Source: Saccharomyces mikatae IFO 1815 (Eukaryota; Ascomycota; Saccharomycetes; Saccharomycetales; Saccharomycetaceae). From it: DNA of 64,000 nt. The DNA lies in the NCBI RefSeq assembly GCF_947241705.1, contig NC_079270.1:868001-932000 (forward strand). Direction: 5' to 3'. A model generated the notes under the pieces. It saw nothing but the letters and a program-made list of their open reading frames with translations, was not told where the DNA came from and searched no databases. This document shows positions 50,890 through 61,916 of the stretch, one piece after another (positions within the stretch are counted from its first letter, which is position 1; each line of letters starts with the position of its first letter). The translations under genes and the position numbers were made by a program.

Positions 50890-53800
50890 ATGTCGTTTGA
50901 AGTCGGTACACGATGCTGGTATCCTCACAAAGAATTGGGCTGGATTGGGGCGGAAGTGATCAAGAATGAGTTCAATGATGGTCAGTATCATCTGGAATTG
51001 CAATTGGAGGACGATGAAGTGGTATCTGTTGACACAAAAGATTTGAATAACGATAAGGATCAATCTTTGCCGCTTCTTAGAAACCCTCCCATTCTAGAAG
51101 CCACGGAAGATTTAACGTCTCTATCATATCTAAATGAGCCAGCAGTCTTACACGCGATCAAACAACGGTATTCTCAATTGAACATCTACACATACTCGGG
51201 TATTGTGTTGATTGCTACTAACCCTTTCGACCGCGTGGACCAGCTTTATACCCAAGACATGATTCAGGCTTATGCGGGCAAGCGAAGGGGTGAATTGGAA
51301 CCTCACTTGTTTGCCATTGCTGAAGAAGCCTATAGATTAATGAAAAATGATAAACAGAACCAGACAATTGTGGTGAGTGGTGAGTCTGGTGCCGGTAAAA
51401 CGGTCTCTGCTAAGTATATTATGCGTTATTTCGCTTCTGTGGAAGAGGAAAACTCGACAACTGTGCAACATCAAGTAGAAATGTCTGAAACTGAACAAAA
51501 GATTCTGGCTACAAACCCTATAATGGAAGCATTTGGTAACGCAAAGACTACCAGAAACGATAATTCTTCCAGATTTGGTAAGTATCTTGAGATTTTATTT
51601 GATGAAAACACGTCTATCATCGGGGCAAGAATTCGCACATACCTACTGGAGCGTTCCAGATTAGTTTACCAACCTCCAATCGAAAGAAACTACCACATAT
51701 TTTATCAATTGATGGCTGGTTTACCAGCCCAAATTAAAGAGGAGCTACACCTTACAGATGCCTCGGATTATTTCTATATGAACCAAGGTGGCGATACCAA
51801 GATCAATGGTATTGACGATTCTAAGGAGTACAAAATCACCGTAGATGCGTTGACTTTAGTCGGCATCACCAAGGAAACTCAGCACCAAATATTCAAGATA
51901 TTAGCCGCACTTCTACATATTGGTAACATAGAAATCAAGAAAACTAGAAACGATGCCTCACTATCTGCTGATGAGCCAAACCTGAAACTCGCGTGCGAAT
52001 TGCTTGGAGTTGACGCGTACAACTTTGCTAAATGGGTCACAAAAAAACAAATTATCACAAGATCAGAGAAGATTGTTTCAAACTTAAACTATAACCAGGC
52101 TTTGGTTGCCAAAGATTCTGTTGCCAAGTTCATTTATTCTGCTCTTTTTGATTGGCTTGTGGAAAACATTAACACAGTATTATGCAACCCAGCCGTCAAT
52201 GATCAAATTAGCTCATTTATCGGTGTCTTAGATATTTATGGATTTGAACACTTTGAGAAAAATTCATTTGAACAGTTTTGTATCAACTATGCGAACGAAA
52301 AATTACAACAAGAGTTTAATCAACATGTTTTCAAATTGGAACAAGAAGAATACGTTAAAGAAGAAATTGAGTGGTCGTTTATAGAATTTAATGATAATCA
52401 ACCTTGTATTGATCTGATTGAGAATAAATTGGGTATTTTATCACTACTTGATGAAGAAAGTAGATTACCTGCCGGTTCTGACGAATCTTGGACTCAGAAA
52501 TTATATCAAACTTTGGACAAATCTCCTACTAATAAAGTTTTCTCTAAACCGAGATTTGGTCAAACTAAATTTATTGTGAGTCATTATGCCCTAGATGTGG
52601 CATATGACGTGGAGGGATTCATTGAAAAAAATAGAGATACCGTCTCTGACGGACATTTAGAAGTGCTAAAGGCATCTACCAACGAGACATTGATTAATAT
52701 ATTGGAAGGATTAGAAAAAGCTGCCAAAAAATTGGAAGAAGCTAAAAGACTTGAATTGGAACAAGCCGGTAGTAAAAAACCGGGACCAACAAGAACAGTT
52801 AATAGAAAACCTACTCTAGGTTCCATGTTCAAGCAATCTTTGATTGAACTAATGAATACCATTAACTCAACTAATGTCCATTACATTCGTTGTATAAAGC
52901 CTAATGCAGATAAGGAAGCTTGGCAATTTGATAATTTAATGGTATTATCTCAACTCAGAGCATGCGGTGTTTTAGAAACCATTAGAATATCTTGTGCTGG
53001 TTTTCCCTCTAGATGGACTTTTCAAGAATTTGTTTTAAGATATTACATTTTGATACCACATGAACAGTGGGACCTAATTTTCAAGAAAAAGGAAACCACA
53101 GAAGAAGACATCATATCAGTCGTGAAAATGATTTTAGATGCTACCGTAAAGGATAAATCCAAATACCAAATTGGTAATACAAAAATCTTCTTTAAAGCAG
53201 GTATGCTTGCATATTTGGAAAAACTGAGGAGCAATAAAATGCATAATTCTATCGTCACCATTCAAAAGAAAATCAGAGCAAAATATTACCGCAACCAGTA
53301 TTTGCAAACGTGTCACGCCATTAAACATGTGCAGAGCAACATTAAGGGATTTATCATTCGTCAACGCGTTGAGAATGAAATGAAAGTTGATTGTGCCACT
53401 CTATTGCAAGCCGCTTATAGAGGTCATGCGATTCGTGCTAATGTGTACAGTGTATTGGAAACCATCATAAATCTGCAAACGAAGATTAGAAAGGAACTAA
53501 AACAAAGACAACTAAGACAGGAACATGAATATAACGCTGCGGTGACTATTCAGAGTAAAGTCAGAACTTTCGAGCCAAGATCTAAATATTTGCACACTAA
53601 GAGGAATACTGTTGTCGTCCAATCATTAGTCAGAAGAAGAGCTGCTCAACGAAAATTGAAGCAATTGAAAGCAGACGCTAAATCGGTCAATCATTTAAAA
53701 GAAGTAAGCTATAAATTGGAAAATAAAGTTATTGAGTTAACGCAAAATCTAGCATCTAAGGTCAAAGAAAATAAAGAAATGACAGAAAGGATCAAAGAAT

Positions 53801-55620
53801 TACAAGTTCAGGTGGAGGAAAGTGCCAAATTACAAGAAACATTGGAAAACATGAAAAAGGAGCACTTGATTGATATTGATAATCAAAAGACAAAAGATAT
53901 GGAGCTGCAAAAAACTATTGAAGACGATTTGAAATCCACCGAGCAAAGTCTAAAAGACGCTCAATTAGAATTAGAAGAAATGGCCAAACAACATGATCAA
54001 TTGAAAGAAGATTCTATGAAAAAATTGGAAGAATTAGAGCAAACGAAGAAATCATTGGTCGAATACCAAACCTTAAACGGAGATTTGCAGAATGAAGTTA
54101 AATCATTAAAGGAAGAAATAGTTAGATTACAAACTGCCATGTCACTGGGCACCGTTACGACTAGCGTATTACCTCAAACACCATTGAAGGATGTATTGGG
54201 AGGTGGTGCTCCAAACTACAATAGTATGATGCTTGAAAATTCGGACTTGTCACCTAATGACCTGAATCTAAAATCTAGATCCACTCCGTTATCTGGAAAT
54301 AATCACATTGATTCACTGAGTGTCGATCGTGAAAACGGGGCCAATGCTACACAAATTAACGAAGAGCTATACAGGTTATTGGAAGATACTGAAATATTGA
54401 ATCAAGAAATTACAGAAGGCTTATTAAAGGGATTTGAAGTCCCAGATGCTGGCGTGGCTATTCAACTAAGCAAAAGAGACGTTGTTTATCCCGCTAGAAT
54501 TTTGATTATTGTTCTGAGTGAAATGTGGAGGTTTGGGTTAACAAAGCAAAGTGAAAGTTTCCTTGCTCAAGTGTTAACTACAATTCAAAAAGTTGTCACC
54601 CAATTAAAAGGCAATGATTTAATCCCAAGCGGTGTTTTCTGGTTGGCGAACGTTAGAGAACTGTACTCATTTGTGGTGTTTGCCTTAAATTCTATTCTAA
54701 CTGAAGAAACATTCAAAAATGGTATGACCGATGAAGAGTATAAAGAGTATGTTTCGTTGGTTACAGAACTAAAAGACGATTTTGAAGCACTAAGTTATAA
54801 TATTTACAACATTTGGTTGAAGAAATTACAAAAGCAACTGCAAAAGAAGGCCATCAATGCTGTAGTTATCTCTGAATCGCTACCAGGATTCAGTGCAGGA
54901 GAAACTAGTGGGTTTTTAAATAAGATCTTTGCTAACACTGAAGAATATACAATGGACGATATTTTGACTTTTTTCAACAGCATATACTGGTGTATGAAAT
55001 CTTTCCATATTGAAACTGAAGTGTTCCATGCTGTAGTGACCACTTTGCTCAATTACGTGGATGCAATTTGTTTCAATGAATTGATTATGAAGCGTAATTT
55101 CTTGTCATGGAAAAGAGGCCTTCAATTGAACTATAATGTCACTAGATTAGAGGAGTGGTGCAAGACGCACGGATTAACCGATGGTACTGACTGCCTACAG
55201 CATTTGATTCAAACCGCTAAGCTGTTGCAAGTCCGTAAATATACTATTGAAGATATTGATATCCTAAGAGGAATTTGTTATTCGTTGACGCCTGCACAGT
55301 TGCAAAAATTGATATCACAATATCAGGTGGCGGATTACGAGTCTCCAATTCCACAGGAGATCTTAAGATATGTTGCTGACATCGTCAAGAAAGAGGCTGC
55401 ATTATCTACATCAGGCAATGATTCTAAAGGTCACGAGCATAGCAGCGGTATTTTTATCACTCCAGAAACAGGTCCGTTCACTGACCCCTTCAGTTTAATA
55501 AAGACCAGAAAATTCGACCAAGTGGAGGCCTATATACCAGCATGGTTATCTTTACCTTCAACTAAGAGAATAGTTGATCTTGTTGCCCAGCAAGTCGTTC
55601 AAGACGGCCATCAAAATTAA
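50890..55620 (+). CDS. MYO2: Myo2, class V myosin heavy chain
   Basis: The product is 1576 aa. Myo2 carries secretory vesicles, vacuole, mitochondria, peroxisomes and spindle orientation factors along actin cables into the bud, and Myo4 is its duplicate partner. An N-terminal SH3-like segment leads into the motor. The P-loop GESGAGKT is at 164-171, switch I NDNSSRFG follows, and switch II is DIYGFEHFEKNSFEQ. Six IQ motifs (about 785-930) bind calmodulin and Mlc1. A coiled coil (about 930-1090) dimerises the chain. The globular cargo-binding tail (about 1130-1576, dilute domain) ends in VAQQVVQDGHQN. All key motor residues are intact. Confidence 0.98.
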   Translation: MSFEVGTRCWYPHKELGWIGAEVIKNEFNDGQYHLELQLEDDEVVSVDTKDLNNDKDQSLPLLRNPPILEATEDLTSLSYLNEPAVLHAIKQRYSQLNIYTYSGIVLIATNPFDRVDQLYTQDMIQAYAGKRRGELEPHLFAIAEEAYRLMKNDKQNQTIVVSGESGAGKTVSAKYIMRYFASVEEENSTTVQHQVEMSETEQKILATNPIMEAFGNAKTTRNDNSSRFGKYLEILFDENTSIIGARIRTYLLERSRLVYQPPIERNYHIFYQLMAGLPAQIKEELHLTDASDYFYMNQGGDTKINGIDDSKEYKITVDALTLVGITKETQHQIFKILAALLHIGNIEIKKTRNDASLSADEPNLKLACELLGVDAYNFAKWVTKKQIITRSEKIVSNLNYNQALVAKDSVAKFIYSALFDWLVENINTVLCNPAVNDQISSFIGVLDIYGFEHFEKNSFEQFCINYANEKLQQEFNQHVFKLEQEEYVKEEIEWSFIEFNDNQPCIDLIENKLGILSLLDEESRLPAGSDESWTQKLYQTLDKSPTNKVFSKPRFGQTKFIVSHYALDVAYDVEGFIEKNRDTVSDGHLEVLKASTNETLINILEGLEKAAKKLEEAKRLELEQAGSKKPGPTRTVNRKPTLGSMFKQSLIELMNTINSTNVHYIRCIKPNADKEAWQFDNLMVLSQLRACGVLETIRISCAGFPSRWTFQEFVLRYYILIPHEQWDLIFKKKETTEEDIISVVKMILDATVKDKSKYQIGNTKIFFKAGMLAYLEKLRSNKMHNSIVTIQKKIRAKYYRNQYLQTCHAIKHVQSNIKGFIIRQRVENEMKVDCATLLQAAYRGHAIRANVYSVLETIINLQTKIRKELKQRQLRQEHEYNAAVTIQSKVRTFEPRSKYLHTKRNTVVVQSLVRRRAAQRKLKQLKADAKSVNHLKEVSYKLENKVIELTQNLASKVKENKEMTERIKELQVQVEESAKLQETLENMKKEHLIDIDNQKTKDMELQKTIEDDLKSTEQSLKDAQLELEEMAKQHDQLKEDSMKKLEELEQTKKSLVEYQTLNGDLQNEVKSLKEEIVRLQTAMSLGTVTTSVLPQTPLKDVLGGGAPNYNSMMLENSDLSPNDLNLKSRSTPLSGNNHIDSLSVDRENGANATQINEELYRLLEDTEILNQEITEGLLKGFEVPDAGVAIQLSKRDVVYPARILIIVLSEMWRFGLTKQSESFLAQVLTTIQKVVTQLKGNDLIPSGVFWLANVRELYSFVVFALNSILTEETFKNGMTDEEYKEYVSLVTELKDDFEALSYNIYNIWLKKLQKQLQKKAINAVVISESLPGFSAGETSGFLNKIFANTEEYTMDDILTFFNSIYWCMKSFHIETEVFHAVVTTLLNYVDAICFNELIMKRNFLSWKRGLQLNYNVTRLEEWCKTHGLTDGTDCLQHLIQTAKLLQVRKYTIEDIDILRGICYSLTPAQLQKLISQYQVADYESPIPQEILRYVADIVKKEAALSTSGNDSKGHEHSSGIFITPETGPFTDPFSLIKTRKFDQVEAYIPAWLSLPSTKRIVDLVAQQVVQDGHQN

Positions 55621-55881
55621 AAAGCGCGTGAGAAAGCAATATTGTACGCGAAAACTCAAAGATAACTACATATAGTCCATTAATAGTACAAATGTTGTTC
55701 AATAGTATGTATGAAATCCATATCATGAAGAAAGGAGTCTCACACGCTCGCTCTGTCATTGTACACTAAATTAAAATTATATCTTACTTCGTAGTGAATT
55801 TATAAACTGTTACTATATTATTATTATTACTATTATGACTATTGTGTATTTTCTAGAATAAGTATCGAAAGCCAATGAAAA

Positions 55882-56229
55882 CTAACTGAAATGGACGACA
55901 ATAGGAACGATAATCACTATCAGCAAGATAAGAACAACCAAAAACAGACACAATCTCATTTTTAGATCTTTCCACCACATCTGCTTTCTCACCCTATTGG
56001 CGCCCCTCTTGAAGCCTTGTGCGGAAATAGCCAAGTTATCAGCTTTGTCCTCAATGGAGGTCAGCCTTTCACCACGCTCAGCAACCTTATTGATGTTATC
56101 TCTCATTATTCCCACTGTATCATCGATCTCTTGTCTCAAGGCGGCCGTCTTGTTCTGGGAATTTGGGTTTGAACTCGAGTTGCTTTCCTCTGGGGGCATA
56201 TATGGGTCGTAAGGCACTGATGATGACAT
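55882..56229 (-). CDS. SNC2: Snc2, exocytic v-SNARE (synaptobrevin)
   Basis: The product is 115 aa, the S. cerevisiae length. Snc2 is the vesicle R-SNARE that pairs with Sso1/2 and Sec9 for fusion at the plasma membrane, then recycles by endocytosis. Snc1 is its duplicate partner. The N terminus is Pro/Ser/Asn-rich. The SNARE helix covers about residues 28-88, with the zero-layer Arg52 in KVAERGERL. Cys94 next to the membrane is the likely palmitoylation site. The C-terminal anchor covers about residues 93-112. There is no intron, unlike SNC1. It converges with MYO2 (261 bp), the motor that carries Snc2 vesicles. Confidence 0.97.
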   Translation of the reverse strand: MSSSVPYDPYMPPEESNSSSNPNSQNKTAALRQEIDDTVGIMRDNINKVAERGERLTSIEDKADNLAISAQGFKRGANRVRKQMWWKDLKMRLCLFLVVLILLIVIIVPIVVHFS

Positions 56230-56565
56230 CTTTCCGCGTTCTTGTTGTCTTGCTGTGTATAGATAAGAATGTTCTGTGAAAAGTGCACTTGAATTACAGA
56301 TACTAACTTCTGAATATATAGTTTGCGCCTTGCTTATAGGATGTAAAACCTTACCTCACTCATATTAGAGAAAGTATTAGCTAGCTCCCCGCTTTTGCAT
56401 CTTTTAAGTGCAACAAATAGTGTGTATTTCTTTGGCTGTGCTACACCACTGGCACGCTACAAGTCGAAAATCCGAAGAATTTTGAGCCACTTTTGCGGAA
56501 TGCGACAAATGAGAAGTGAAAAAAAGGTCACGTGAATATCATGTGATTCAAATCACGATGAACGT

Positions 56566-56573
56566 TCCGTGGA
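56566..56573 (+). promoter_or_regulatory. Pleiotropic drug response element 1 (Pdr1/Pdr3)
   Basis: TCCGTGGA is a PDRE variant of TCCGCGGA. It is 373-380 bp upstream of PDR10, a known Pdr1/Pdr3 target. Confidence 0.7.
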
Positions 56574-56647
56574 ATGGAATTCTGGGGGTGAGTAAAAATG
56601 GCTCTATGATCATCGTTTCAGCCACACATAAGTTTTTATTACTTTGC

Positions 56648-56655
56648 TCCACGGA
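56648..56655 (-). promoter_or_regulatory. Pleiotropic drug response element 2 (Pdr1/Pdr3)
   Basis: TCCACGGA is the exact reverse complement of the first element, 291-298 bp upstream of PDR10. The two copies are inverted, with 74 bp between them. Confidence 0.7.
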
Positions 56656-56775
56656 TTCGTAAAGGGATACACTGGGAAACAAAAGGTTCCCTTAATTTGA
56701 TATGAGGCTAGGCCATATTATTTCATCCTACTGGCTGAATAATACACTTATTTGTTGATATACATCAGTGTCTCG

Positions 56776-56783
56776 TATAAATA
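56776..56783 (+). promoter_or_regulatory. TATA box of PDR10
   Basis: TATAAATA lies 163-170 bp upstream of the PDR10 ATG, downstream of both drug-response elements. Confidence 0.5.
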
Positions 56784-56945
56784 TAAGAAAGGTAGTTGTG
56801 CGAATCTCTTTCTTTCTTATCTGTTCCCCCATTGAACAACCCTATGAGATATAGTGAGTGAGCTGTTATATCTCTGTATTTTGTAAATTTTATTTAGTAT
56901 TGCAGAGAAATCAGACAATAAACTTTCGTCTAGAAATTTGTCACG

Positions 56946-59900
56946 ATGCTGCAGGCATTCTCAAATTCAAACTCGAGCTTGAATGGAATAAGCGCTTCTC
57001 CGTCGGGCTTTCCGCCTAGCGAATCACAGCCGTACGAAGGCCTCGATGCGGTAGCTCAAGAAGATATAAGAGAACTGGCACGAACACTGACAAGTCAATC
57101 TTCTCTTCTATCTCGGGAGAAACATCTTGCTGGAACAAGCGGGCCGAATACATCAACTGCCGCTGCTTCTTCATCGTCATCGAACCAGTCTATTTTTACG
57201 AGCGATGTCAAAGGTGTCAACCCAGTATTTTTGGACGTTAATGATCCAAATTATGATGAGACGCTGGATCCTCGGTCCGACAACTTCTCCAGCGTCAGAT
57301 GGGTACGGAACATGGCTCAAGTATGTGAAAATGACTTGGATTTCTACAAACCGTTCTCGTTAGGTTGTGCCTGGAAAAATTTAAGTGCCTCAGGTGATTC
57401 TGCCGATATATCATACCAGGGAACTTTTGGTAATATGCCTGTTAAATATTTGAAAATGGGTTGGAGATGCATTTCTCGACATTTGTTTTGCCGACAGCAT
57501 GATAAGGGTGAAGAGAATGGTTCTACTTTCCAAATTTTGAAGCCGATGGATGGATGCATCGACCCGGGCGAACTACTAGTCGTTCTTGGAAGACCAGGTG
57601 CAGGCTGCACTACATTACTGAAATCTATATCTGTAAACACTCATGGATTCAAAGTATCACCGGATACCACCATTACGTATAACGGTTTTTCTAACAAAGA
57701 GATCCAAAATCATTACCGTGGTGAAGTGGTCTATAATGCAGAAACAGATATACATATTCCTCACTTGACAGTATTCCAAACTTTATACACAGTAGCAAGA
57801 TTAAAGACCCCCAGAAACCGAATCAAGGGTGTGGATAGAGACACATTTGCCAAACATGTCACCGAAGTGGCAATGGCAACTTACGGACTAAGCCACACTG
57901 CAGACACGAAAGTTGGCAATGATTTCGTTCGTGGTGTATCTGGGGGCGAAAGGAAAAGAGTTTCCATTGCTGAAGTTTCTATATGCGGCTCAAAATTTCA
58001 ATGCTGGGATAATGCCACCAGGGGACTAGATTCGGCTACTGCACTGGAATTCATCAAAGCTCTGAAGACACAAGCCTCCATCACAAAGTCTACAGCAACA
58101 GTTGCTATCTATCAATGTTCTAAAGACGCCTATGACTTGTTCGACAAGGTTTGTGTCCTTTACGATGGTTACCAAATCTTTTTTGGCCCTAGCAAGCAGG
58201 CTAAGAAATATTTCCAAAGAATGGGATATGTATGTCCTGAGAGACAGACCACGGCAGACTATTTGACGTCTATTACTAGTCCTTCTGAACGGATTATAGA
58301 CGAAAATATGGTTACACATGGAATCGTGATTCCGCAAACGGCTTACGAGATGAGCCAGTACTGGATACAATCAGAGGAATGCAAACGATTGCAAATACAA
58401 GTGAGCAAAAACTTAGACACAGATTCCTCCCAGAAAAGAGAGCAAATGAAGAACGCACATATTGCCAAACAATCTAAAAGAGCGCGACCCTCTTCACCTT
58501 ATACTGTTAGTTTCTTTTTGCAGGTCAAGTATCTTCTAATAAGAGATTTTTGGAGAATCAGAAATGATCCCAGTATTCAGCTGTTTACAGTTCTGAGCCA
58601 TGCAGCAATGGCTCTCATATTGGGGTCTATGTTCTATAAAGTCATGCTTTCCACTACTTCAACAACATTTTATTACCGAGGTGCGGCTATTTTTTTTGCT
58701 ATTTTGTTCAACGCCTTCTCATCACTGTTGGAGATTTTTTCACTGTATGAAACAAGACCTATCACCGAAAAACACAAAACTTACTCATTATATCGTCCAA
58801 GCGCTGATGCTTTTGCCTCTACATTTTCTGATGTTCCAACAAAATTGGCTACTGCAGTTACTTTTAACATCCCGTACTACTTTTTAGTGAATTTGAGAAG
58901 AAATGCCGGTGCCTTTTTCTTTTATTTTTTAATCAATGTTGTAACTGTTTTTGCTATGTCACATCTATTTAGATGTATTGGGTCAGTATCAAAAACATTA
59001 CCTCAGGCAATGGTTCCTGCATCTGTTCTCTTGTTAGCTTTTGCAATGTACACTGGGTTCGCCATCCCAAGAGTTCAAATGCTTGGTTGGTCAAAATGGA
59101 TCTCGTATATCAATCCATTATCTTTCCTCTTTGAATCATTAATGATTAACGAGTTTCATGGTAGGAATTTTCCTTGTGCACAGTATGTACCCAGTGGGCC
59201 AACTTATGTGAATGCGACAGGCGACGAAGTGATCTGCTCAGCTCTCGGTGCTATTCCAGGTAATGATTATGTGAGTGGTGATGATTTTATTCGAATAAAC
59301 TATGGCTTTCGACATAAGAACAAATGGCGGTCGCTTGGTATCGGTTTGGCTTACATCATCTTTTTTTTATTTCTGTATTTGTTCTTTTGTGAATACAATG
59401 AAGGAGCAAAGCAAAATGGTGAAATGTTAGTCTTTCCTCATAGCGTGGTTAAAAAAATGAAAAAGAGGGATATTGTCTTTGGAAAAAAAAGGGGAAACTC
59501 GCCTGAACTATCTACTCCTTATTCTGAGAAGGACGTGGAGATGAACAACGATTCGAGTGTCACTGATACAAGATTACTGCGTGATTCTGATGCAGCCGTA
59601 ATGACTAATGCCAGCATCATAGCAAAAAAACAGTTTTCTTCTCCCTCATCTTCTGTATCGGAAAGTAATAGCTTTAATAAAAATGGTGATATTGAACTGT
59701 CTAAGTCACAAGCGATTTTTCACTGGAAGAACTTATGCTACGATATCCCGATTAAGAAAGAAAAGAGGAGAATCTTGGATAATGTTGATGGTTGGGTCAA
59801 GCCTGGTACATTAACTGCATTAATTGGCGCATCCGGTGCAGGAAAAACAACCTTATTAGACTGCCTGGCCGAAAGAACCACGATGGGTTTAATTACTGGC

Positions 59901-61646
59901 GATGTGTTTGTAAATGGAAGACCACGGGATGAGTCCTTTCCTAGATCAATTGGTTATTGCCAGCAGCAGGATCTACATCTGAAAACTGCAACTGTGAGGG
60001 AATCGTTAAGGTTTTCTGCATATCTCCGCCAGGCTGATAACGTATCCATCGAGGAGAAAGACAAATACGTCGAGGAAGTTATCGACGTGTTGGACATGAA
60101 ACTTTATGCTGATGCTATAGTAGGCGTTCCTGGTGAAGGCCTAAATGTGGAGCAAAGAAAGAGGCTGACAATAGGCGTAGAGCTAGCCGGAAAACCCAAA
60201 CTCCTCGTATTTTTAGATGAGCCCACGTCAGGACTAGATTCTCAAACTGCATGGTCGACTTGCCAGTTAATGAAAAAACTCGCTAGTCGTGGACAAGCAA
60301 TTTTATGTACTATTCATCAACCTTCTGCCCTTTTGATGCAAGAATTCGATAGATTACTGTTTTTGCAAAGTGGTGGGCAAACTGTTTACTTTGGAGAACT
60401 AGGGAAGGGTTGTAAGACTATGATTAATTATTTCGAATCTCACGGTGCTCATAAATGCCCCTCAGATGCCAATCCTGCCGAATGGATGTTGGAAATAGTA
60501 GGTGCGGCACCAGGAAGCCACGCCAGTAAAGATTATTTCGCAATCTGGAGAAATTCTGAAGAATACAAAGAAATGCAAAATGAATTGGATTGGATGGAAC
60601 AAGAATTGCCGAAACTGACCGAAGGTTCGTCAAACGAAGAGCAAAAAGAATTTGCAACATCAACATTATATCAGATCAAGTTAGTGAGCTACCGATTATC
60701 CCACCAATATTGGAGAACACCATTCTACTTATGGTCAAAATTTTTTTTAGCAATTGTGTCCGAACTATTCATAGGGTTTACTTTTTTTAAAGTAGACACA
60801 TCATTGCAGGGCTTGCAGAACCAAATGTTAGCAATCTTCATGTTTACAGTAGTTTTCAACCCGATATTACAACAATACTTACCTCTTTTCGTTCAACAAA
60901 GGGAGCTTTATGAAGCTAGAGAAAGACCGTCAAGAACATTTTCTTGGAAAGCATTCATTGTATCCCAGATCCTCGTGGAAATTCCTTGGAATTTATTGGC
61001 TGGAACAATAGCTTTTTTCGTCTACTATTATCCTGTTGGATTCTATAGGAACGCCTCTTATGCAAACCAACTTCACGAAAGGGGTGCTTTATTCTGGTTG
61101 TTTGCGTGCGCATTTTACGTCTACATCAGTTCTATGGGAATATTAGTAATTTCCTGTATTGAAATTGCAGAAAATGCTGCGAATCTCGCTTCATTATTTT
61201 TTATCATGTCTTTATCTTTTTGCGGTGTTCTGGCCACCTCAAATATTTTACCAAGGTTCTGGATTTTTATGTATAGAGTATCACCTTTGACATACCTCAT
61301 TGATGCTTTGCTGTCCGTTGGGTTGGCCAATGCTAGAGTTGTTTGTTCTAGCGAAGAGCTTTTAAGAATTGTTCCCCCGAGCGGTATGACATGCTTGGAA
61401 TATATGGAACCTTATATTCAATCTGTTGGGACAGGGTACTTACTTGATGGGAGTTCCAAAACCGAGTGTCAATTTTGTCAATTCAGTTCTACTAATGATT
61501 ACCTATCAACCGTAAGTTCTTCGTATTCACGTAGATGGATGAACTATGGTATTTTTAGCGCATATATTGTCTTTGACTATTGTGCGGCGGTATTCTTATA
61601 TTGGCTAGTAAGGGTTCCTAAGAAAAGCAAAAAACTAAAGAAATGA
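56946..61646 (+). CDS. PDR10: Pdr10, full-size ABC transporter of the PDR (ABCG) family
   Basis: The product is 1566 aa. Pdr10 is a plasma-membrane ABC protein close to Pdr5 and Pdr15, linked to membrane lipid organisation and drug response. The order is NBD1-TMD1-NBD2-TMD2. NBD1 has the degenerate Walker A GRPGAGCTTLLKS from residue 215 (Cys221 in place of Lys), an intact signature VSGGERKR and a Walker B region QCWDNATRGLDSA with Asn where Glu is usual. NBD2 has a perfect Walker A GASGAGKTTLLD (Lys967) and Walker B LLVFLDEPTSGLDS but a degenerate signature LNVEQRKR. This asymmetric pattern is normal for the PDR family. It ends VPKKSKKLKK. Two PDREs stand upstream. Confidence 0.97.
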   Translation: MLQAFSNSNSSLNGISASPSGFPPSESQPYEGLDAVAQEDIRELARTLTSQSSLLSREKHLAGTSGPNTSTAAASSSSSNQSIFTSDVKGVNPVFLDVNDPNYDETLDPRSDNFSSVRWVRNMAQVCENDLDFYKPFSLGCAWKNLSASGDSADISYQGTFGNMPVKYLKMGWRCISRHLFCRQHDKGEENGSTFQILKPMDGCIDPGELLVVLGRPGAGCTTLLKSISVNTHGFKVSPDTTITYNGFSNKEIQNHYRGEVVYNAETDIHIPHLTVFQTLYTVARLKTPRNRIKGVDRDTFAKHVTEVAMATYGLSHTADTKVGNDFVRGVSGGERKRVSIAEVSICGSKFQCWDNATRGLDSATALEFIKALKTQASITKSTATVAIYQCSKDAYDLFDKVCVLYDGYQIFFGPSKQAKKYFQRMGYVCPERQTTADYLTSITSPSERIIDENMVTHGIVIPQTAYEMSQYWIQSEECKRLQIQVSKNLDTDSSQKREQMKNAHIAKQSKRARPSSPYTVSFFLQVKYLLIRDFWRIRNDPSIQLFTVLSHAAMALILGSMFYKVMLSTTSTTFYYRGAAIFFAILFNAFSSLLEIFSLYETRPITEKHKTYSLYRPSADAFASTFSDVPTKLATAVTFNIPYYFLVNLRRNAGAFFFYFLINVVTVFAMSHLFRCIGSVSKTLPQAMVPASVLLLAFAMYTGFAIPRVQMLGWSKWISYINPLSFLFESLMINEFHGRNFPCAQYVPSGPTYVNATGDEVICSALGAIPGNDYVSGDDFIRINYGFRHKNKWRSLGIGLAYIIFFLFLYLFFCEYNEGAKQNGEMLVFPHSVVKKMKKRDIVFGKKRGNSPELSTPYSEKDVEMNNDSSVTDTRLLRDSDAAVMTNASIIAKKQFSSPSSSVSESNSFNKNGDIELSKSQAIFHWKNLCYDIPIKKEKRRILDNVDGWVKPGTLTALIGASGAGKTTLLDCLAERTTMGLITGDVFVNGRPRDESFPRSIGYCQQQDLHLKTATVRESLRFSAYLRQADNVSIEEKDKYVEEVIDVLDMKLYADAIVGVPGEGLNVEQRKRLTIGVELAGKPKLLVFLDEPTSGLDSQTAWSTCQLMKKLASRGQAILCTIHQPSALLMQEFDRLLFLQSGGQTVYFGELGKGCKTMINYFESHGAHKCPSDANPAEWMLEIVGAAPGSHASKDYFAIWRNSEEYKEMQNELDWMEQELPKLTEGSSNEEQKEFATSTLYQIKLVSYRLSHQYWRTPFYLWSKFFLAIVSELFIGFTFFKVDTSLQGLQNQMLAIFMFTVVFNPILQQYLPLFVQQRELYEARERPSRTFSWKAFIVSQILVEIPWNLLAGTIAFFVYYYPVGFYRNASYANQLHERGALFWLFACAFYVYISSMGILVISCIEIAENAANLASLFFIMSLSFCGVLATSNILPRFWIFMYRVSPLTYLIDALLSVGLANARVVCSSEELLRIVPPSGMTCLEYMEPYIQSVGTGYLLDGSSKTECQFCQFSSTNDYLSTVSSSYSRRWMNYGIFSAYIVFDYCAAVFLYWLVRVPKKSKKLKK

Positions 61647-61916
61647 TTCAGTATAAAAACAAGTTTATTATGTCTTACAGCACAGTTTCCTCTTCATTCT
61701 TTAATGATCAGAGGTCAATGTCATGTTGCTAATTGTTACAAAAAGACTGCTACCATTCACTTCTAAAACGTCAAATACCTAAAATACTTTTAATTCGTTA
61801 CTTTAGGACTGCAAAAAATACTAGTAAACAAATATTCGTCGACTATGTTGGTTTTGCTATCTTATATATATCTACATATATCATTTTTTAAAACTACATC
61901 CCCGGCTCTAATTAAA

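Larger units (their letters stand above)
56230..56945. promoter_or_regulatory. SNC2-PDR10 divergent promoter
   Basis: This 716-bp spacer holds a CACGTG E-box (56529-56534), two drug-response elements (56566-56573 and 56648-56655) and a TATA box (56776-56783). There is no gene in it. Confidence 0.7.
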
